Below are positions 47,727 through 62,090 of a stretch of DNA of 64,000 nt, piece after piece. The stretch is from Dentipellis sp. KUC8613 (Eukaryota > Basidiomycota > Agaricomycetes > Russulales > Hericiaceae). The DNA lies in the NCBI GenBank assembly GCA_002286715.1, contig NSJX01000008.1, positions 764,714 through 828,713 on the forward strand. The letters are read 5' to 3'. The position numbers were made by a program, and so were the translations under genes. The notes beneath the pieces are model-generated. The model did not search any database, was not told the DNA's origin, and worked only from the letters and a program-made list of their open reading frames with translations. The first letter of the stretch is position 1. Every line of letters begins with the position of its first letter.

Positions 47727-49511
47727 ATGATGTCTCAGGACCAGGCCCTATTTCCCTCAATCGGTTCTGTTGCTGAAAAGGCTTCAGACTCTATCATCAC
47801 AAACTCTCTTAACCCCGTGTCCTCCACAGATGATGACGATCGCGGAGTCCAGGAGATCGAATCCTTATGCATGTCGTGCGGAAAACAGGCTTGTGCATCA
47901 TCCGATCTAGAGGTTATGCTCTGCTGAACCCTTGTTCTCAGGGCGTTACCCGGTTATTACTCACAACTATCCCTTACTTCCGTGAAGTTATTGTCATGTC
48001 TTTTCGCTGCGAGCACTGCGGAACTCACAACAACGAGATTCAACCCGCTGGTGAAATCAGACGTATGCTTTTTTCTTTCACTATCCTCACTGACCTGGCT
48101 GACGCGGTCTCCCCCCCCCCTTTTTTTTTCCAAGCTGAGGGCACTATGTATACTGCCCGTATCCTCTCGCGAAGTGACTTAAACCGTCAGGTCGTCAAAT
48201 CAGACAATTGTACCCTCACCATCCCGGAATTCGAGCTGACAATTCCTCCCGCCAAAGGCCAGCTCACTACGATAGAGGGTATCATAAGAGATGTCGTTCG
48301 TGATCTCAGCTTTGACCAACCTCTACGACGCATTCAAGATAAACCGACCTATAACAAGATTCAAGGCCTGATTGACAAAATGAAGCTCGTATTGGCAGAC
48401 GATGAGGAGGACGAGGATGACAGTGTTGGCCAACTCAAAGTCACAAAAGCATCTTCAAAGGAAGCGCCGCTTGCCCCCTTTACTGTCAAATTGGATGACC
48501 CTACTGGCAATTCCTTCATCGAGTTCATTGGCAGTATGGCAGATCCCAAATGGAATTTGCGTACGTATCATCGGACCAAAGAACAGAATATCGCTCTAGG
48601 TCTGGTGTCTGCCGACGATTCCCAACAGGAGCCTCAGCAGGTTGCAAAGCCCAGTACGGCGGAGGTTCGGTGCGATGATCAAGACCAAACTGGCGGCGGA
48701 GCTGAAGGACAGAATGAAGAGATTTTCATCTTCCCCGGCGTCTGTTCCAGCTGCGGACACGCTTTAAACACATACATGAAGAAGGTGAACATTCCATATT
48801 TCAAGGTAAGGTCTGTGCTCTACGTATGAAACTGAAGATAGCTAAATGCAGGAGACTAGGACATAATCATCATGTCGACAAACTGTGATCGTTGCGGCTA
48901 CCGAGACAATGAAGTAAAGTCGGGGGCTGCAATATCTGAGAAGGGCAAGCGCATAACGCTGAAGGTTGAAGATTCAGAAGATCTTAGCAGGGATATCTTG
49001 AAGGTCTGGGAATATAACTACCGTTGGTCTTCTACTCATTTCCGCACCAGAGTGAAACTTGTGGATTGTCAATTCCAGAAATCGACCTCGTCCTTCAAGC
49101 AGGTACTCTTGGGGGGCGGTTCACCACACTGGAAGGCATCCTCGAACAGGTTTACGAAGAATTGTCGGACAAAGTTTTCGCTGGTGATTCTAAGAAAGCC
49201 GATGACGAAGGAGTCAAAGCTTTCGAAAATTTCCTTAAGAAACTGAAAGAGGTAGTCGACGTATGTGATTACATATGGATGGCACTACTCAATCTGTCTT
49301 TCAGGTTAAAACCGCAGCACATCCTTTCACCCTGATCCTTGATGATCCACTCGCAAATTCTTATCTACAAAACTTATATGCACCAGACCCGGATCCCAAC
49401 ATGAAAGTCGTCATGTATGAACGTAGCTGGGAGCAAAACGAAGATCTAGGCCTGAATGATATGAAGGTTGAAAACTACGAGCAAGATGCAGAGGGAAGCG
49501 GGAAGAAGTAG
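47727..49511 (+). CDS. ZPR1: Zinc finger protein ZPR1
   Basis: Conserved zinc-finger protein with two C4 zinc-finger/alpha-beta modules; acts as a folding chaperone for the elongation factor eEF1A and binds growth-factor receptors in animals. First finger: LCMSCGKQ / [20 protein letters not shown] / [13 protein letters not shown]. Module: [34 protein letters not shown]. Second finger: [20 protein letters not shown] / [20 protein letters not shown], then [20 protein letters not shown] and [20 protein letters not shown]. The duplicated architecture is complete. A C(10)T(9) tract lies in one intron near 48110. Confidence 0.94.
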
Positions 49512-50767
49512 ATGAAGCGTTTTTATCACATGCGACGTTGATGTAGCTTAGAGTTAGCAATTACACAGCATAAATGCGACCTGTATCGATATTTCACTTA
49601 CAGCAGTTTACTGGGTGACTTGCTACAGGATAGATTTTATTCGATGATCTATAAGTCAGTAAGGCCGGTAAACGGCAGAGCCCGCTACCGCCCCTTTCTT
49701 TTCAATTGTGCTAGGTGGGTTACATGGCATGGTAGGAGTCAACTGGGCATGTCATGACGGTGCACGATAACACAAGGTTGTTTGAGAAGAGTATCAATAA
49801 TGCTGCATGGTAGACCACCCGACTTTCGTCCGCACACTCTGCTTCGTTTTCCGTGAAAGTAATCTATAGACGCCGGTAAACGTACAGTATTTAGGAAACG
49901 ATGACCTTTGACGCGAGTCGTGCACGGATCAACGAGGCCGCAAGGGTGCTCTACAGTGCTGGGTCTGAATCCAAGTGCAACGTGAAGCGCACGGAAACTC
50001 ATTCATCATACGGGACCATGCTCGGTGCGGCAATGTTGTGAAAGCACCGTGAACGGCAAGTGGTGCCATGACAGAGTAAACGATGGAGAGATCTGGGGGA
50101 GAGTGACAAAACATAAGTACTTATGTCAAAATTTGCACATGCGACATGGACCGGGGTCCCCAGGATTGTCTCTCAGACGACGCAACGCTGACGCTATTGG
50201 ACGCACAGAAGAGCGCGGGAAAACTGACGTGGGTCTTTTGCCCTGTCCGACGGACCGACTGAGCAAAAACATAAGTTAGTAGTTTTGGAAAAGTTGGTAC
50301 CCCAAGACCCACTCCCTTCGGTAGCGGGAATTTTGGAAATGGCTGGCGGCCAATAGGCTTCGTTGAAACCGGTCTTCTCGTCCCCATAGGGAAGGCAAAA
50401 GCGATCAAAACATGCGATATCATATTTACTACGCTGCGGCAAGTCATCCACTGTCGGGACCGAGAGTATATATAATAAATTAGTATACACATAAGCATAA
50501 AAATGTGATATCGCATCTTTTGCCTTCCTTATGGGGACGAGATGACCGGTTTCAACGAAGCCTATTGGCTGCTAGCCATTTGAAATGGGTCAAAAACATA
50601 TCATAGAATAGAATCTATCCTCTTCGTGGGAGATGCCGATGAGTCGTAGGCCTTGAGCGCTTGAGCGCTTGAGCTTCGGGCTCCACAACCATAGAGAAAA
50701 ACCGGATTCTCTGCGATTCATTCTCTGTGTGAAACTGCTCTAGGTCGCTCTGGAGATATCTCGCAAC
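49512..50767. other. Intergenic region ZPR1 / ubiquitin hydrolase
   Basis: 1.26 kb without a gene. It holds the inverted repeat at 50331-50586 (separate entry) and a short tandem GAGCGCTT repeat near 50655. The rest shows no frame of note. Confidence 0.5.
50331..50586. repeat. Long inverted repeat (~90-bp arms, foldback)
   Basis: The left arm (50331-50428) and the reverse complement of the right arm (50497-50586) share the order AAATGGCT, CCAATAGGCTTCGTTGAAAC, CGGTC, CTCGTCCCCATA, GGAAGGCAAAAG and ATGCGATATCA, with few substitutions and one 10-nt insertion in the left arm. About 70 bp separate them. Target duplications are not clear. It could be a foldback transposon or a transcribed hairpin. 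Confidence 0.75.
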
Positions 50768-51870
50768 ATGGTTTCTGCGCAGCGTTGGATCCCGCTCGAG
50801 AGTAACCCAGAGGTGACTGCTAGCCCAAGTATTACGACAATCCAGACACTGATGTTAATCAGGTCTTAAATGCAGTGCGTACCTTGACATACGCACTCGG
50901 GAGCGATCTGACCGTGATATAACCCAAGTGGGCCAACAGAGTTGGTTTAATTGCTACCGATTCCCAGTTTTGCGACGTCTATGGCCTGGACGAGGAAGTA
51001 CGTATTCGTCTTCTCGTAAGCTTCAAGACTCATGAACCCGTATGTTTCAAGCTTATAGACATGGTGCCTCACCCGGTGAAGGCCGTCGTTCTTCTCTTTC
51101 CGATTCGGGGTGGGATTGAGACAGCTAGGCGCGAGGAAGATGAGCGACTGAAGAAGGAGGGCCAGCCGGCCATTGATCCAACTGTCGTTTGGATTAAGCA
51201 GACCGTGAGATGCATTATGTTCCTCCGACGACTTTTCGCTCAAATTTATCTAGATTAGCAATGCCTGTGGGACCATGGGCCTTTTGCACGCATTGATAAA
51301 TGTAAGAATTTCTTGCCGCGCATCCTTTCGTCATACTTTGACTCAGAGACCTTTTCATATTCCCAGTCTGATGTTGCAATTGTCCCCGAAAGTCCTTTAG
51401 CCAGATTCATTGATGCATGCCAATGTGAACAGATTTGCCTCTTCAATTATACCCGAAAATTGATGTCTAACAGATAAATCGCCTGAGGAGCGCGCGCATC
51501 TCCTCGAGACTACGCCTTTGTTTGCTGACATTCATGCGGAGGCGGCTTCTTCAGGCCAAACCGCACCCCCGGCCGATTCACATACGGATTTGCATTTTAC
51601 CTGCTTTGTCCAGGCTCCAGATGCTGCAGCCAGAATGTCTCAATCAGGGATAAGCGACATGCGGATAATCGAGTTAGACGGATCCAGAGGAGGGCCTATA
51701 GATAGGGGTCACTGTACTGACTTATTAAAGGTATGCGATGTCTACTTGTCCTCATCTGAAGCATACTGACTCGGTCGAAGGACGTTGCCAATTACATCAA
51801 GGAGAAGGTGATCCCAAAGGCCCCCAGCTTGGAATTCAGTATGATGGCGCTTGCGGCACCTTTGGATTAG
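50768..51870 (+). CDS. YUH1: Ubiquitin carboxyl-terminal hydrolase, UCH family (peptidase C12, UCH-L3 type)
   Basis: Cysteine protease that removes small adducts from the ubiquitin C-terminus. Seven or eight exons join as MVSAQRWIPLESNPE / VLNA / WANRVGLIATDSQFCDVYGL / LIDMVPHPVKAVVLLFPI...VWIKQT / ISNACGTMGLLHALIN / SDVAIVPESPLARFID / KSPEERAHLLETTPLFADIH. Catalytic residues are visible: Gln in KQT, Cys in NACGT, His in DLHFTCFV, Asp in ELDGSRGGP. It ends SMMALAAPLD. About 240 residues, typical for UCH-L3. The join before KSPEERA is the least certain. Confidence 0.9.
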
Positions 51871-52153
51871 GGTTGAAGAACAATTTGAGATAGGCGTATG
51901 AATGTCGGACTGCATTCAGAATAGTAGACCATGCATTGAACGCGGCTGGTTACTGGTATACCTGCTATCTGTAGTCCTTCGTCCAGTCCGAATTGGTGAT
52001 AATTTCAAGTTTGAAAGAACTCCGATCCGCCGGCATATGTAACCCGCACGACGGCTTTGTCAGCATTGTTGAAGCCGCAGAGGCTCGGACTCAGTTGTAG
52101 AACGCCATCGACCGTCATCTATCCCCAACATCCCGTGCTCGACCTCTGTCCCA

Positions 52154-58246
<6,093 letters not shown>

Positions 58247-58410
58247 GGGGCTACAATATGGGTTCAATCAAGCATGAGTAGGACTAGATATCTCTGTGGG
58301 TCATTATGCAACAGATAAGATTGTGTGGGCCATCTGAAAGCTCTCTGCATAATGATGAATATTGTTCTGACACATGGGTTCAACCCATATCCTACTATTC
58401 TTTGAGTTAT

Positions 58411-58640
58411 CCACTAGTGAGGAGTGGGTGGACAAGTGGCAGGTACTGATTCATCTTTGAGGGTGGGTATATCGTGACTTCAAATAATTATATCATTTCA
58501 CATATTTCTGAGCCATTTATGAATCAGTTCTAAATATGGCACAGCCCTTAGCAATTTGAGTGACCTTGCATCACCCTGTTAGGAAGTCAGTTCCAAACAT
58601 GTAATTTAGGAAGTTAGTTCCCACAATTGCATCCACATTC
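58411..58640 (-). repeat. Dispersed repeat, copy 1
   Basis: Begins with the module CCACTAGTGAGGAGTGGG...GATTCATC shared with 59412 and 61736. It is followed, as in copy 2, by a TATGAATCAGT segment near 58519 and then AGGAAGTCAGTTCC near 58581. The strand is set by the helicase frame next to copy 2. Confidence 0.6.
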
Positions 58641-59218
58641 CTTTCCATTCATTAGAATTTGGTTTTTGTAGGCTTGAGTTCTTGTTCAATCCTCATGAAA
58701 ATTTACAAAAACATACATTGACACTTTAGCAATGCAGAGTAAAAATTTCGAACTTCCTAGATGCCTGTGTCACTCAGGAATCCCAAGTCGCATCAGTTTG
58801 ACTTGAGAGAAAGTGTCAAGGGCGCTGGAATGGGAACAAGAGTTGCCACCCAAGTCACCACAATAACAACCAAGAGAGTGAGGGATGAGAGTGACGGACG
58901 AGTGCAGCACAAAGGCAGATGTATTCCAGCTACCTATGGGGTACAGACAAAGAGGACAGTCTGCGGAACTAGCTACTGGAACCCTGACTATATGTGACAG
59001 GAGAAACAAGTGGGTCGCGAGAGTAAAGTAGTCCAAACAAGGAAACAATGGAGTGGTGCAATGATGGTGCGATCTGGTGGGAAAAGAGGGAGGGAATCAC
59101 ATGAAACAGGATGCTGTGCACTAGGGACCGGACTCTTGCACTGCAGAAGGGCTCCGGGCCTTGATGGCCTGGACTAAGTCCAGCAAAAATGGAATGACCC
59201 GTAACAGAAAGGGAGGTT

Positions 59219-59551
59219 TCAAGCCCAAATCATTGTCCTCTGCCATGGCACTTGGTGCGACAACTGCTTAGCATATTTTATACATTCTGAGATCAAAGCT
59301 GCTGCTGTATCTGTCAGTGCCATTATCAGGAATGTAAACTTCTTACCTCTTGCTTCAAAAAATGCAGTCAAAGCCTTTATGACTTGGGATTTTCCAGTCC
59401 CACCCATGCCTCCACTAGTGAGGAGTGGGCCTGCAAGCAGCAGGTTCTGATTCATCCAAAAGGCCAGATACACATTTATTTCAACATAGTAATATTTATT
59501 TGAACATATTATGTCAAGGATCCCTACATTCTCAACTGCATTTCTCAGCAT
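59219..59551 (-). pseudogene. Decayed Helitron/Pif1-type helicase fragment
   Basis: A 110-codon minus-strand frame contains GGMGGTGKSQVIKALTAFFE, the Walker A segment of Pif1-like helicases carried by Helitron transposons, followed by ARGKKFTFLIMALTDTAAAL, where intact relatives have a PTGTAAAL-type motif. The changes Pro to Leu and Gly to Asp are both C-to-T type. The rest of the helicase is missing, so this is a relic. Domain recognition is by motif only. Confidence 0.65.
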
Positions 59552-59780
59552 TCTGATTCATCTATGAATCAGTCTTAAGTATCGACATTTTCACTACAGT
59601 TTTCAAAACTGCTGCCACGCACTTTTATTGCTGCTTTGGGGAATGGTCTCTCACAATTACAATTGTCATTGGCTACAGTGAGCGGTTCGTGGCGGCCCGA
59701 AATCCGCGTCAACACCCTCTGTGTCGAGGACTTTTTCGCTGCTTCAGGAAGCCAGTTCCCACACTGATGATTCCTGGTGA
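59412..59780 (-). repeat. Dispersed repeat, copy 2 (joined to helicase relic)
   Basis: Carries the same module (CCACTAGTGAGGAGTGGGCC...GATTCATCC) as copies at 58411 and 61736, then the palindrome CTGATTCATCTATGAATCAG at 59551-59570 and AGGAAGCCAGTTCC near 59744. It overlaps the N-terminal part of the helicase-like frame. Confidence 0.6.
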
Positions 59781-59810
59781 CGACTAGCAGCGGCCTGAAA
59801 TCCGCGTCAA
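59692..59810. repeat. Direct repeat GCGGCCYGAAATCCGCGTCAA, 98 bp apart
   Basis: A 21-bp word differing at one base occurs at 59692-59712 and 59790-59810. The flanks also share GTGA...GCGGC context, suggesting an old tandem duplication of about 98 bp. Unlike its surroundings it retains CpG. Confidence 0.6.
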
Positions 59811-59841
59811 TGACTCTTGGTGGCTGAACATTTGCAAGAGC

Positions 59842-59877
59842 TTGAAAAGTCGAAATCCATGGATTTCGACTTTTCAA
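59842..59877. repeat. Perfect 36-bp palindrome
   Basis: TTGAAAAGTCGAAATCCA followed directly by its exact reverse complement, with no loop, centred between 59859 and 59860. It could extrude a cruciform or be a transposon end. No target duplication recognised. Confidence 0.85.
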
Positions 59878-59971
59878 CATTGTTATCTATTACCATAAGC
59901 TCTTCAATATAAAAGCATTTCAACACCATGTAATTGTAGAGCATTGATCATGTGACATGATCACATGATCA

Positions 59972-60011
59972 GCCATCAGAACCTCCTGCCATCGCAGGAG
60001 GTTTTGATGGC
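59972..60011. repeat. Hairpin, 18-bp arms, 4-nt loop
   Basis: GCCATCAGAACCTCCTGC, loop CATC, then the reverse complement with one mismatch (G opposite T). Nearby GATCATGTGACATGATCACA (59946 onward) adds further palindromic structure. Confidence 0.8.
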
Positions 60012-60165
60012 ACTCAATGTCTGCAACAATTCACCTTCCAGGCAAGTTACCTACTGGGGACTGATCACATGATGTGGTCACGTGACGTGGGCGTCAATCA
60101 CACACGCTGCGATCGCAGCGCACAGAATTGGCGCCCGGTGCGAAGACAGTTTAATGGCATGAACA

Positions 60166-60240
60166 AGACTTGAACCGGCAGCCTCAAGCATTGAACTGCA
60201 AAAAGCCCATTGTTGCAAGTTAACCACTGAGACAAATGGC
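60166..60240 (-). repeat. tRNA-like (Pol III A/B box) remnant, possible SINE head
   Basis: On minus, TGTCTCAGTGG (60234-60224) resembles an internal A box and GGTTCAAGTCT (60176-60166) a B box, spaced as in a tRNA gene, but acceptor and anticodon stems do not pair. Probably a degenerate tRNA-derived element, not a working tRNA. Confidence 0.4.
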
Positions 60241-60353
60241 TTCACTTGTATCCAAATGTTTCTACTACACATACCTACCCTCAAAACAACAAAAGTCCGG
60301 CTTATACAACAATTGTAATGACACTACAAACACCATACAGACTTCAAGACAGC

Positions 60354-60866
60354 TGAATAAAATCGAATAAAATCGGATAAAATCAGGTAAAATCAGATTA
60401 AATCATGGTAAGTCATATACAGTGACATCAATTCAAATTACATTGAACAGAAGCAAGTAAAATCGATAAAAATCAGATCAAATAAGATGGAGTCAAATCA
60501 AAGCATATAAAATCAGATAAAATCGAGTAAAATCAGATCAGATCAGATCAAATCAGATCAAATCAGATCAAATTGAATCAAAGTGGATTTAATGAGATAA
60601 AGTCAAGTGAAATTGGATTAAATCAGATAAAAGCAGATAAAATCCGATAAAATCAAGTAAAATTGGATTAAATCAGATCAAGTCAGATCAAATCAGATTG
60701 TATGAGATCAAATCAACTAAAATCAGATTCAATCACATTGAGTCAGATAAAATCAGATAAAATTCAATTAAATCAAATAAAATTGGATTAAATTAGATCA
60801 AATCAGATCAAATGAAATCAAATCACATCAAATCACATTAAGTCAGGTCAATTCACATCAAATCAG
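60354..60866. repeat. Degenerate ~10-bp AT-rich array
   Basis: About 510 bp made of variants of AAATCAGATA/AAATCAGATC, e.g. repeated ATCAGATCAAATCAGATCAA near 60535. Units are 9-11 bp and diverged. The reverse-complement form (TGATTTTATCT) recurs at 61855-62010. Confidence 0.85.
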
Positions 60867-61000
60867 ACGTCGCGCCGCCCTCGACGCCGTCGTCGGCACC
60901 CTCGCGCCCTCTCGCAACCCCTTCCTGCCCTCTTTTTGCTGCCCCTGCTCATATGCCTGCGCGCCGCCCAATCACTGCCCTGTGCGCCATCGCGCTGCCT
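60867..61000. repeat. Short CpG-rich C-strand block
   Basis: About 130 bp of CGCCGCCCTCGACGCCGTCG-type sequence immediately after the AT-rich array. It has the composition of the complement of the GC-rich minisatellite beginning at 62.1 kb, and stands out in an otherwise CpG-depleted region. Confidence 0.6.
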
Positions 61001-61184
61001 TACAAACCTTAGCAATGGCACAAATGAGGTGAATGACTGGCATTAGAATACGTTACTGGTAGAGTAGATGGAATTTTGTATATACAATAAACCATGGTGA
61101 CTTGAACAATAAAAAAATAAAATGCGTAAGATTCCAGCTTGCTGAAATGATATAATCTGCTTCTAAAATCCTGCCACCAAAGAC

Positions 61185-61194
61185 GAATCGAACC
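61185..61194 (-). promoter_or_regulatory. Isolated B-box-like sequence
   Basis: GGTTCGATTC on minus, a consensus Pol III B box, preceded at tRNA-like distance by a weak A-box candidate. No tRNA fold is evident. Confidence 0.3.
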
Positions 61195-61481
61195 TGAGTC
61201 CTCTTACGGGAATCCAAATGTCTGACGCAACTTGATCGTGAGAGACTCTTTCCTGTTGGGGCGATTAAAATGGAGACGCGCACCGGTTTTTTTGGCTGTA
61301 GAGTGTGGAATTAAAACTGATTCATAGCTGAATCAGAAATAAATGCTTTATGTCCATTAAAAGCTACCTAACATCTTTTCCATTATTACTGCCAGCTCAA
61401 AACTACTGGATTGTAGAGGGAATTGGCTCCACCATAGTGTGGCCTTACCGAACTATCAGACTTATATTTCGGCATGCTGGA

Positions 61482-61491
61482 GGCTCGAACC
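61482..61491 (-). promoter_or_regulatory. Isolated B-box-like sequence
   Basis: GGTTCGAGCC on minus, with AGTTAAGTGTCAGTGGC about 35 bp upstream. Resembles a decayed tRNA or SINE head. Confidence 0.3.
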
Positions 61492-61735
61492 TGAGCTTCA
61501 TTCAGCACAGCCACTGACACTTAACTTCTGGTCTGGACTCACATAGATCTGACAGCACCCCCGTTTTTTTGCTCTAGGTGTATACAATAATAGACAATTA
61601 CCTTATCAGGAATCATAATCCTGTAAAATTGAGTGAGATGTTTGTTGCATTCAGGCTGGGAAAAGTCTATGTAAAAGCCTTGGGATTGTTTACCTTTAGA
61701 CTTTTCCCAAATCACTACAAGCTTGTAAATAAAAA

Positions 61736-61778
61736 ACTAGTGAGGAGTGGGCCGGCAAGCGGCAGGGTCTGATTCATC
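61736..61778 (-). repeat. Dispersed repeat module, copy 3
   Basis: ACTAGTGAGGAGTGGGCC...GATTCATC, the same module as at 58411 and 59412. The 5' limit at ACTAGT is the same in all three; beyond it the copies diverge completely. This copy keeps CpG where the others have TpG or CpA. Confidence 0.65.
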
Positions 61779-61854
61779 ATGTTTTGTCATCTTTCAAATC
61801 TTCTACACAGTCTCCATAATTCTGAACACACAGCTCCATTCTTGATCATGTTTT

Positions 61855-62010
61855 GATCAATCTTTTGTCATTCAATTCAACTTAATATGATTTTATCTAA
61901 TCTCATATGACTTTTCTTGAATCCATGTGACTTCTCTGGAGTTCCTCTGATTTTCCTTGATCACACTTGATTTTATATGATATTACACAATTTTATTCAA
62001 TTTTATTTAG
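61855..62010. repeat. Inverted counterpart of the AT-rich array
   Basis: About 150 bp of degenerate TGATTTTATCT/TGACTTNNCTTGA words, the reverse complement of the unit at 60354-60866. Confidence 0.6.
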
Positions 62011-62090
62011 TTGTTCTGAAGCTGTACATATTGTTTGTAAGATCATTGAGTTATTGTACAGCCAGACTTATATGTTTAGCAAAGTAGGGC

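Larger units (their letters stand above)
58247..62090. other. AT-rich, CpG-depleted repeat island
   Basis: No functional gene. By hand count 58261-58620 contains one CpG in 360 bp. The region holds a three-copy repeat module, a decayed helicase fragment, a 36-bp palindrome, an 18-bp-arm hairpin, degenerate AT-rich arrays and Pol III-like boxes, listed separately. Around 59690-59810 and 60867-61000 CpG-containing patches interrupt the depletion. Confidence 0.7.

Noticed and set aside
60166..60240. Functional tRNA gene
   Set aside because: A and B boxes are recognisable but acceptor, anticodon and T stems do not pair, so only a degenerate tRNA-like remnant is claimed.
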